From Spinellus fusiger (Eukaryota > Mucoromycota > Mucoromycetes > Mucorales > Phycomycetaceae): 64,000 bases of DNA. This document shows positions 37,826 to 47,564 of this stretch, piece by piece. The position numbers and the translations under genes were made by a program. How positions within the stretch are numbered: position 1 is the stretch's first letter; every line of letters starts with the position of its first letter. The notes under the pieces are model-generated. The model saw only the letters and a list, made by a program, of their open reading frames with translations, was not told where the DNA came from and did no database searches. The DNA lies in assembly GCA_025094145.1 (NCBI GenBank), contig JALLLS010000009.1, forward strand, positions 186,001-250,000. The letters run 5' to 3'.

Positions 37826-39913
37826 ATGCTTGCTTGGGAACAGTGGAGCAACTGTGCAATGTCGACCTACCGCAAACACTTTATAAAAAGGCGAAAACAA
37901 AAACAAAACATGTGCTCTCTTTCTTTCTCTTTCTCTTTCTCTCTCCTTTCCTCTTCCTTTTTCTCACTCTCTTTAACCGAAATTATACGACAAGCCGAGA
38001 AAAATGTAATATTTTACAGCAGTAAGAGCGTAGTCAAGATGGACTATAGTATACCACCTAATGGAAGCTTGCTTGGAGATTTCACAGCTAAAGAAAATAG
38101 CTAAAGAAAAAGACCAGTGCACCTTGAGGAGTACTTATTCAACGCTGCAACAGAATTAATATGTAAAAACTTTTTTTTGGTTAAATCCAAAAGAAAAGAG
38201 TAAATGATAGACACCAGCCTAATTCTTAACCTGTGTATCTAATTTAGAAAATTAATAATTATTACAGTATAAATATATAGGATATACTGGTGATTTTCCT
38301 GTATATTAATACGAGTTGGCTTTTTTCTTTTTCTTTTTCTTTTTAAAAGAAAAAAAAATACATTTGATGTATTACTTTGAATATTCTATATAAATTTAGG
38401 CTCATTATATATTTAGCAATAATCATATCAAAAGGGAAGGTGGTGCAATAAGAGAACTAGTTATGAGCATAGCTTTAGTGTGAGAATTCAACAGAGAGTT
38501 CTTATGTGGTTATTAAAAGAATAGACTAAAACTATGAATAGAATTAGAAGAGAGAAAGAGAATAATATATTTAAGTAATTAAAGGAATTCTGTCTGTTAC
38601 TTATTTTTCTACTTATTCTCAGATGAAAGTTTTATTTAAATGTTTGAATTCTTATTCTTAATTACGGAATGAAATCTTACTCCATTTATATGATATTAAA
38701 TAGCACAAGAAATATACTATTAAACAAAGACTATTGACTTTGCCAATCAAAATAGATAGACTTTTGGTAAAGTAGATCAAAGATAATATATTGATAATCT
38801 TATGATACAAATTGAATGCAAGTACTATTTTTGTAAGCACAAACCCATGTCCTTTCTGAGGGAAACACAAGTCAGTCATCAACTGTTAAAAATATTTTTA
38901 TATATATTTTCATGCTACAGCATGGAAAAGTAATCATTAGTGCTAGCCTCTGATATATTAATGTCATAGTACGTCACTAAGGAGTGTATTATAGAGCAAG
39001 AGTCTTAGAATTTATTATTATTAGTAGTATTTTAAGGGGGTTATTTTAGTTTTTATCTGAATTTGTGACCAGTGCCCATAATAATGTGTGTAATTAGGCC
39101 TATAGATCAAGAAAACACAATATGCAACATCTTTTTGATCCAAGATTAAGTATTCGATAAATCCATATTGTTAAAGTATAAAAGTAAGCCCATTCATCAG
39201 ATACTGATCTTCACAACATAAGTCTTACTGAATCATAAACAGATTGTTTTGGATAGTAGACTAGCGTTTTGGATAAAGCCGACAAAGTAAAGCATCTCGA
39301 GCTTTTCTTGCAATCAATGTTTATTTTATGCTCTTAACATTCTTATTTCTACAGAATCTGTTAAGGTTACTACTACTCCTGTTACTTATAATAATAACAA
39401 TGAGAAAAAATATATGCTTTTCAGCAATGTAAATTAATTATGAAATACTTTTATATCAGGAATTCCACGAGAAATAAAAGGACTGAACCTATTTTATTAT
39501 GTTAATCTCTATAATACATGATATGGTTTTTACATTTTATACAAATTAAGGTATGATGAGCAAAGTAGTGCAGATGCTCAAATAATTAGGTTTTATACAA
39601 ATGCTAACAATAATATGATGACTAATAACATATCTTCATGTGAATGACATCGCCTTAACTATCATAATCTAGAATGAAATGTTATGCTTTTTTCACTGAC
39701 AAAAGAGGAAAAATAAAAAATAAAATATAGGATGCAAAAGTCTAATACAGTCACACAACATTAGTAAGTATACGATTTTTCTTTTTTGAAATCCTGAGAA
39801 AGAACATACTTTATGCATGAAGTGGCTTCGACCTCAAAACACATAATAATGACTTCAAATTCAACATAAAGTTAGTTTAACATATTGTTTATATTAATAT
39901 AAAAGTTTTTTAT
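37826..39913. other. AT-rich gene-poor stretch
   Basis: Probable 3' UTR of the preceding gene followed by about 2 kb of AT-rich DNA. A 92-codon plus-strand frame begins right after the stop (37826-38104) but runs through a CT-rich low-complexity tract and matches nothing I know. No RNA gene or other feature was recognised. Confidence 0.55.
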
Positions 39914-40600
39914 TTAATATTTTGTTGGGCCACCTTTGACTTTAATAACTGCCTGGCAGCGACCCTTCATTGAGTCAACTAAACGTTCGGCAAGATCAAC
40001 GTGGATATTTCCCCAAGCTTCTTCTAAAGCTATCTTGAGCTCATCTATATTTTTAATAAAGGCCCTCTTGTTATTGATAAGCTTATCAAGACAGCTCCAG
40101 AGTTGTTCAATGGGGTTTAGATCAGGACTATGTGTGAGCCAGTAATCAAAGCTCTAAATTTTATGTGTTTTTCCACTATGTTGTATAGTCACCTGTATGG
40201 CAGCTAGCCCCATCTTCTTGGAATATAAAGTCTTTATTCTCTTTCTCATTCAATTCAATGAACCATGGCAGAAATTCTTTTGCCAAAATGTTAACATATA
40301 TGTCCTGATTTACAGTGCCATCATTAAAGACCAAAAGGCCTAAATCCACCAGCCCAGAAACAGCTCCAGATCATTATGCTACCTTTCCCCCATTTGGTTG
40401 TAGGTATGATATGAGCAGCCTTATACCTCTCTCCTATCTTTCGAATCACTCTGGCTCCTCCCTGGTAACCCTCTACTTCAAACCGTGACTCATCAGACCA
40501 TACACTGTGTCTCCAGTCCTTAGGGGTACATGTGTACCATTAGTCATGATTCTACTAATAATTTTTTGGACAGGACTTGCTAATGCCAACGACCTTTGAA
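39914..40600 (-). pseudogene. Degenerate Tc1/mariner transposase (family 1)
   Basis: Reading the minus strand, fragments of a DDE transposase are clear: VWSDESRFEVEGYQGGARV (about 40525-40467), IIPTTKWGKGSIMIWSCF, FIFQEDGASCHTGDY, and a C-terminus SPDLNPIEQLWSCL through MKGRCQAVIKVKGGPTKY and a stop at 39914. The three acidic positions are recognisable (WSDES, QEDGA, NPIE), but stops and frame changes interrupt the gene and no intact N-terminal DNA-binding region is seen. It differs clearly from the two elements at 41.6-44.4 kb. I did not find terminal inverted repeats. Confidence 0.8.
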
Positions 40601-41645
40601 ATGCTACCCATGGAGTATTTTTCTCTTTTCTTTTAAGCCAATAAAACCCTCATCACTCTCTTTTCTTCAAGCTTATTATAAACTCTTGAGTTTCTAGTTG
40701 AGGATTCTGCGTTTGACATTTGAGATTGCTTAACGGAATGTGATTCTGTGGTAAAAAGAAGAAGAATCATGTTTAAAAATGTATAAATTATGGGTCGTAT
40801 ACTTTCTAATGTTGTGTGACTGTATAATAAAGGTAAATTCTCATCATTATGCACTCAGTGCTGATACACTGAGCATTTGGTTGCCCATGATATTCGGAAT
40901 GACTCTATCTAGTATCTTCAATAGAGTAATAGAAATTATAGTGCTGAATTATAGATTACTTTCCGGATTTCAATTAGGATGAAATTTTTCTCGTGATGTC
41001 AAATACTTAAAATTTGTTAGAAAAGTCAAGTTTGATAAGTTAAAAAGATACATAGAGCCAGTGCACAGTTACCTCTTCATATGAAAATGAGAAAATGACC
41101 AGTGAAGCTTTTTTTTTTCTTTCATATAAAAGCCTTTATTAATTACTGTACCTACCCTCAACTTCTCTTACAGTCCGACATTCTCTTCTCTTACTGTTAA
41201 AAAGAGTACATGCCACTCTTCAAGATACCTTTCCAACTATGATATCATGGCTACCTTTAGTTACTGTCTACTAGTATACGTAACTCCATGATTAAACATA
41301 TGTTTTTATTTAAAATGATTCCAAAGATGCCTAGTTCATTTAATATTTGGACTTACTGCTGGCCAGTTGAACATGGTCCCAATACTGTTTTAAACATTCT
41401 AGAGACATTGAATATAGATTTAATGAGCTCATATTATTCTATTGTAGATAAGAACTTACTCCCGAGGCAAATGAAAAAAAAAGAGGATCAAAATCCCTGT
41501 AAAGAATATCTCTTTTGATCTATTGACCAACTTTTCAAAATCTATATTATTATTCATAGCACACTTTTTTATTTATTTAAATAAAGTACCATTAAGATTT
41601 ACTTAATTTTATCAATACCACTAAAATCTTAGCGGTAGTCAGATA
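40601..41645. other. AT-rich sequence between transposon relics
   Basis: May include the decayed 5' part of the Tc1 relic (minus-strand residues up to about 40850). Otherwise nothing is recognised. Confidence 0.4.
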
Positions 41646-41761
41646 AAGTGACTCTCAATAAGTAATCGTTTTTTTTTCTTCAAATTCCCGACCATTTTTA
41701 TACTAAAAATAATATTCACTATTTTTTTTTTCATAACACTTTTTTTTTTCTTCTTCATATA

Positions 41762-42819
41762 ATGTCTGCACCATCCAACACCACAAATACTTTCACCAAG
41801 AGACCCGAGTTGTATGGAAAATACACTCCCCTTGAGACCCGTTCAGCCATCATCCACCAAGTGGTGAACCTAAACTCTACTCAGGTTGAAGCATCCCGCA
41901 TGTTCAACGTGCCTACCTCCACTGTAGGGTACATCGTAAAGCACTTCAAGGAAACAGGATCGGTGGCTCCTTTACCCAAGAGTGGAAGAAAGAAGAAGTT
42001 GGACGACAGGGCTCTCCGGTGGTTAAAGAGAACTGTTGTGAATAATCCTCAACAAACCAAAGTAGCCATTAGGACAAGCATGGCCATCAAGGTTACAGAC
42101 AAGACTTTGAAAAAGTACCTTGATGAAATGTGATTCCGTCCATTCCGTCCGGTAGCGAAACCTGTTTTCACCAAGAGGCATAGAGAAGCAAGGCTCCAGT
42201 GGGCCCGTGAGCATGTTGACTGGACGCTTAAGCAGTGGCAAGAGGTCGTCTGGTCGTCTGGGTTCAGAGTAGAGCTCATGAGCTATGACAGATAATCAAA
42301 TTCAATAAGTAGTATGGTTCAGAATTTTAAGCCTAATAATGTCTTGTAAAAAAGGTTGTCTAGAGGTGGTGTAGTGATGGTATGGGGCTGCTTCAGTAGG
42401 GTGGGTGATGGGAGATGGAATTGTAGTAAACTGTATAAACTCCAACAAGTACACTGATGTCTTGGGAGAAGTGTGCTACCCAGAGCTCGAGCGTCTTTCT
42501 CTCCTAAACCCTGGAGTCAGTTGTTGACTATATGGGTACAATGTTATTCTCCGTATGAGTAAGACAACTCAAGAATAGAAGACTGCAAATGGTATAGAAA
42601 CCATTTCTTACTGGTCCTCACAATACTAATCTCAATCTAATGGAGCATCTGTGGGGCCACCTCAATAAGACCATTAGGAAGGACAGGAGGGTGTATACCA
42701 CCAAACAGAAGTTGGAGGCGGCCCTGATGCTGGAATGGGGTAAAATATCAAAGGCAATAAACACCCTCATTGCCAGTATGGGGCGGAGATGCCAGGCCGT
42801 CATTGATGCCAAAAAATAA
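41762..42819 (+). pseudogene. Transposase pseudogene of copy 1
   Basis: Starts MSAPSNTTNTFTKRPELYGK and has the helix-turn-helix region of Tc1-type transposases (EASRMFNVPTSTVGYIVKHF, KSGRKKKLDDRALRWL). A stop follows YLDEM (42131-42133), and the middle, which should carry the first two catalytic Asp residues, is broken by further stops and shifts. The 3' part NLMEHLWGHLNKTIRKD through MGRRCQAVIDAK is intact to the stop at 42819. Not able to encode an active enzyme. Confidence 0.85.
42585..42812 (+). repeat. 228-bp perfect inverted repeat, arm 1
   Basis: Exactly the reverse complement of 43233-43460 over 228 bp by eye. It covers the 3' end of the transposase frame in copy 1. Immediately outside the arm the two elements are strongly diverged. 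Confidence 0.88.
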
Positions 42820-43033
42820 TAGTGGTTACTTAACAACCTACAAATAAAAACCACTGTTTTGTACTATGAACACTAATATCTTTATGCATTGAAGATTTTA
42901 CGTCTTTATCTAATGAGTTCATAAAGTGATAGCACTTAAGATAAACTACAAAACTAAAAAATGGAAATATACATTTGAATAAATCCTATTACATTTTGCT
43001 GCTCACCTTAGTTAATGGGGATGACATTTTATA

Positions 43034-43064
43034 AAGTGACCCGACAAATGTAATCGATGGTTTC
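43034..43064 (+). repeat. Terminal inverted repeat, left, of copy 2
   Basis: 31 bp beginning AAGTGACCCGACAAATG, perfectly complementary to 44359-44389, next to a TA. Confidence 0.9.
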
Positions 43065-43210
43065 GAATGCAGATTTCCTTTTTTTTGGATTCATACTTTA
43101 TCTTAATAGTGTTATAGCTTCATTAATTCATTAGCTAAAGACATAAAACTGTCAATAGATACATAGAAGAGTGTTTAAAATACAAAAAGAAAGTTTTACT
43201 ACAAGGCCAA

Positions 43211-44283
43211 TTAATAGCCACTATGGCCATCCTTGGCATCAATGACGGCCTGGCATCTCCGCCCCATACTGGCAATGAGGGTGTTTATTGCCTTTGATAT
43301 TTTACCCCATTCCAGCATCAGGGCCGCCTCCAACTTCTGTTTGGTGGTATACACCCTCCTGTCCTTCCTAATGGTCTTATTGAGGTGGCCCCACAGATGC
43401 TCCATTAGATTGAGATTAGTATTGTGAGGACCAGTAAGAAATGGTTTCTATACCATTTGCTGCCTTCCATTCACAAGCTACCCTGCTTGTATGGGGTCTA
43501 GCATTGTCCTCCTGTAGGCGGTAACTGAGTCCAGGGTTCAGGAGAGAGAGATACTCGAGTTCATGGTAGTAGGCTTCTCCAAGTACTTCAATGTACTTGT
43601 CGTTTATCCTACCCTCCACTACGATCCATCTCCCAACACCCTCCCCACTGAAACAGCCCCATACTATCACTCCACCATCTCCAAACCTCCTCATTTCCAG
43701 GACATTCTTAGGCTCAAAGGCCGTACCAGGCTGCCTGATGACTTTAAAGCCCCTTTCTAAGTCTCATTGGCTCTACACTAAACTAATTAGACCAGACGAC
43801 CGCTTGCCACTGCTCATGGGTCCAACCAATGTGCTCATGGGCCCACTGGAGTCTTACTTCCATATGTTTCTTGGTGAAAAGAGGCTTCACCACTGGACTG
43901 AAAGAGTGGAAATCCATTTCATCAAAGTACCTCTTCAAGGTTGATCTTGAAACCTTGATGGCCATGTCTACCATGATAGCCTCCTTGGTCTGATGTGAAT
44001 CACTGACTACTGTTCTTATCAACCACAGAAGAGCCCTGTCGTCCAACTTCTTCTTTCTTCCACTCTTGGGTAAAGGAGCCACCGATCCTGTTTCCTTGAA
44101 GTGCTTTACGATGTACCCTACAGTGGAGGTAGGCACGTTGAACATGCGGGATGTCTCGGCCAGAGTGTTGTTCATGTTCAGCACCTCATGGAGAATGGCT
44201 GAACGAATCTCAAGGCTCGTCTATTTCCCATACATCTTGGGGGTCTTGGTGAAGATGTTAACGGTGTTGGATGAGTCAGACAT
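43211..44283 (-). pseudogene. Transposase pseudogene of copy 2
   Basis: Begins MSDSSNTVNIFTKTPKMYGK followed at once by a TAG, then continues ETSRMFNVPTSTVGYIVKHF (helix-turn-helix), LQWAHEHIGWTHEQWQAVVWSN where the family has WSDES, FGDGGVIVWGCFSGEGVGRW, QEDNARPHTSR with the second Asp, and NLMEHLWGHL, ending QAVIDAKDGHSGY. Loss of the first catalytic Asp plus several stops make it inactive. Confidence 0.88.
43233..43460 (-). repeat. 228-bp perfect inverted repeat, arm 2
   Basis: Partner of 42585-42812, separated by a 420-bp spacer. Sharp boundaries at both ends. Confidence 0.88.
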
Positions 44284-44358
44284 TAGAGAAAAATAATTGT
44301 TATTAAAGAAAGAAAGAATAATGTTTATTATTTTTGGTATAAAATTAGCCCGAAATTT

Positions 44359-44389
44359 GAAACCATCGATTACATTTGTCGGGTCACTT
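44359..44389 (-). repeat. Terminal inverted repeat, right, of copy 2
   Basis: Mirror of 43034-43064, ending CATTTGTCGGGTCACTT, followed by TA. Confidence 0.9.
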
Positions 44390-44684
44390 TATTAACATAT
44401 TGCATCGACGACTTAATATTTTCTATATTTTATCCCTTTGATTTTTAATAACACTTTTCATTCCAAAGTTTACGCTGTACTGTTTTCTTTTAATTGGTGG
44501 TTGACCATAGCGTCTCATAGCAGGTTTATCTATAGCTTCAGATGTATCAGCTGAGTTTTTCTTTTATAGTATCCATTAGCACTTTCTTTTATATTAGAAA
44601 ATACATTTTATTTAATTTATACAGGCAGAAAGAAACTATTCTTTATGGCAAAGAATGCAGGGATGTAATTTTTTTTTTGTATTT

Positions 44685-46067
44685 TCAAAAGGCAACTGAG
44701 GGTAGTCCACGAGCAGCGTTTTTGGTATTGAGATAGGAGATCGCATCCTTGTCAAAATCCAACTCCAGGTGGACAAATTCGCTCAATGTATTGTCGCCCT
44801 CTGTGCCAGTACTTGCACCATTTTGCAATAAGAACTCTGCCATGGGAAAGACTGTCCTTTTTTCAGATGGTGAAATGGCCACGGTATGACCATGCAACAA
44901 AGCACGGTACACCGCATACTGCGTGCTGCTAACGGTCGGTTCTGTTGTGGACAGAGAGGTCAATGGTCTGTTCAGGTCTACTCCAAGTGCTATGGCATAT
45001 ATTGCATCAATGATATCGTCTTCTTCCACAGCCTGTTGTAATATTTCATGTACAGACTTTGTGGTCTGCACAACAAATGCTTTTTCTACATACTTTTGGA
45101 CAATATAGGCTTTTTTGGTATGCCTTGAATCTTTGGATACAGGTCTTTTATAGGTCTCCCCATCTTCTACTAAAATATTTCTTGGATCCCATACGGAATT
45201 AGATCGTGCGTTTCCAATTGAGCTTAAGAGCCTAATAGTGTCAGGAGTATATGAAGTGTTATCAAGTTTCAACGACCGGATTTTGGAGATATGTGTTCCA
45301 AGACCACGATGAACACCTGAACATTCTAAAGGAACACAATATGTATGAAATAAAGAACCTAGTCTATAGCCATCTGTTTTATTGAGCATCAACCTACCAA
45401 TACATAAAAGAATACCGAGATTGATTGAACACCAATCAGGATCCTTTTCACCACAGTCTGCACAGTAATGGTTGGAGACATCATCTCTCAAGATCGTAAA
45501 AAGCTCTGTGTTGATTTCAGTATTGACACTTGGTCTTGTCTCTTGTGAGAAAGTCCCAGGAGGCTTTGTGTACTTTCCAGAAAAAGAAATACCGGACCAT
45601 CTAGAACGTCCAGGATGAGGTATCGCCAGCGCTTGATCACTTTCATCGCTCGACTGCCCTACCTCTTGCTGTTGAGCTCTCTCATTTTCTTTCCTGGCTA
45701 ATTCTTCGCGAATTACTTTTCTGAAAGAGACATTACGACCATTCTCTACCGGTGCTGTGTTGTTTTCTGCCAGATTAGCCCAACTGCCAGTTCCGTTTAA
45801 TAGACTTTCAATAGCATTTCTAATGGTTGAGATCCATCCCAGTAATTCTTCTTCAGAGGTTGCTTGGTAAACTCTTTGAATGTAGGGTGTGATGACCTCA
45901 AAGCAAAAGCGTCTGTCTGATTTTCTGGCTCTTCTCACTGTAGCGCATTTAAGTGGAATGGGATCAATGTGAGTCTCTACTCGACGCTTCCAATTGCTGT
46001 ATTCGTACAACTGACCGTTGCTGACTACACACCAATACCTATATTGATAGTAAAGATAAGATACACG

Positions 46068-46099
<32 letters not shown>

Positions 46100-47267
46100 C
46101 ATATACATATACAACTATAGGGTTGGATTACTTATGCCATCCGGCACCTTTACTCTTCTCAGATCTGGTCACCTTGGAGGGTTTTGCAGTTGCAAACAAA
46201 ACACCCTCTTTTCTTCTTATAGTATTCAAAAAAGACTCATCGTTATGACACTCAAGGTCATGGATTCCTTTGAATTTTGGATTTATGGCATTATCCAAGG
46301 AGGGAACATCGCACTGAGACACTGAATCAAGAGGAGAGACACATGCCTCACCTTGAGAAGAACTCTCAGAATCACTAGTACCAGAGTTGGTTTTCTTGTG
46401 TCTTTTCTTGTTGTCATCTTTCACTGAATAAATTTGACATTGTTTTACTTCTTGTTGGCACTGTTCGTTTCGAAGGAAAGCTACCAATCGTTTTTCGTTT
46501 CGTGTCTCATAGAATATTTTCTGACTGTTCACAGCTTCTTCAATTGTGCTCATGCAATTATTAATACAGTCTTTGTAGGGCGATAATTCAGTAGAAAATA
46601 TTTCATCAAAGTAGATATCTTTTTGACAATCCTTCATATATTTATAAAGTAAGTCTTTCTCTTTCATTCCACTGTGTATGTCTACTAAGTAGTTGTAATA
46701 GTCAAAGCGTATAAGATCAAATTCACTCTGCTTTGCTAGATAGTTCTTTTCGATTTGAAGGTGTTTTGTGTCTTTGGTTTGTGTATCATTTTTTATGCTG
46801 AGGAACTTGGCAAGATGATGATAGTATTCTTTGCTGAATTGTTCAAATTGACGGCGCTTGATATCTGACTTTTTGATGTGCTCGTCATAGCGTCTCTGGA
46901 GAGGATCAATAAATTCGACCTTGAGCTTGTATTGAAGCTTTGAGCGGTAGTTGTGGAGCATAAGCCATGTATGGTCTATATAGTCTACCATTTGATCTGT
47001 TGTAGAAGGCAGGTCACGAAGAGCATCAAGTAATTCGATATCAACTGCCAAGAGTACTTTCTGAGCCTCAAAGGAAGCTGTAGCTGCCTTGAGTAGACGC
47101 TTAGTGTTAGTCTTGAGTGTATGTGTTTTATTTTCTAATTGCTTGACGATTGCACGGAACAGTGGTCCATCTTCAAGGTCCTGGTAGTCCAAAGCAAACT
47201 GTATATTTTTGCTGAATGTCTGTGGGTGTAGTGAGTCGTTGATGAAAGGGATGGAGTGGGTCTGCAT
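44685..47267 (-). CDS. BAR-PH-ArfGAP-ankyrin protein (ACAP/centaurin type)
   Basis: Exons 47267-46132, 46038-45398, 45325-44685; 805 aa. ArfGAPs of this architecture drive GTP hydrolysis on Arf at curved, phosphoinositide-rich membranes. Order: BAR-like helical region (about 1-260, alpha-helical with FALDYQDLEDGPLFRAIVKQL), PH domain spliced across intron 1 (GAGWHK + YWCVVSNGQLYEY to ELLGWISTIRNAI), ArfGAP zinc finger [24 protein letters not shown] with the arginine-finger stretch SGVHRGLGTHISKIRSLKLD (about 571-615), and weak ankyrin-like repeats (ALLHGHT, AEFLLQNGAST) at the end. Intron 2 (45326-45397, 72 nt) lies between the last two zinc cysteines, keeps frame and has no stop, so unspliced RNA would encode a 24-residue insertion there. 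An AC/AT dinucleotide tract sits in intron 1 near 46070-46115. Confidence 0.9.
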
Positions 47268-47564
47268 TACTGACTTCTTTTTATAAATATATATTAATTT
47301 TAGTTAGAAAAGAAGCAATAATTATATTTGTACTTTTGTATTTATATAAACAAACAATATATTATACCAGTGCATTTTATGATTCAGAAGGTGTCAGACT
47401 AAAAAGGTGTGATGGACGCTGTATTGGAAACATTAAAATGGCAACGCATGCCTCTTCCTTATGTGTATATCTATCTATCTATATAGAGTGCTTTTGTGGG
47501 TAACAAATATATATATATATATAAAGATCACATCTTCTAATGCCATTAACATTGGTCTTTTTGT

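Larger units (their letters stand above)
41646..43008 (+). mobile_element. Tc1/mariner element, copy 1 (decayed, full length)
   Basis: About 1,363 bp. Its left end AAGTGACTCTCAATAAGTAATCG follows a TA, and its right end (about 42975-43008, CATTTTGCTGCTCACCT then TA) aligns with the right end of copy 2, though both termini have drifted from the copy 2 inverted repeat. Holds the transposase pseudogene at 41762-42819. It lies tail to tail with copy 2, about 25 bp away. Confidence 0.75.
43034..44389 (-). mobile_element. Tc1/mariner element, copy 2 (full length, inactivated)
   Basis: 1,356 bp bounded by inverted repeats: left AAGTGACCCGACAAATGTAA from 43034 and its complement ending at 44389, matching perfectly for about 31 bp. 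A TA dinucleotide flanks each side (43032-43033 and 44390-44391), the target duplication expected for this superfamily. The transposase pseudogene inside runs on the minus strand. Confidence 0.9.

Noticed and set aside
37826..38104. 92-codon plus-strand open frame after the Sld7-like gene
   Set aside because: Runs through a CT-rich tract, matches no family, and the preceding gene ends with a family-like terminus and stop; treated as 3' UTR.
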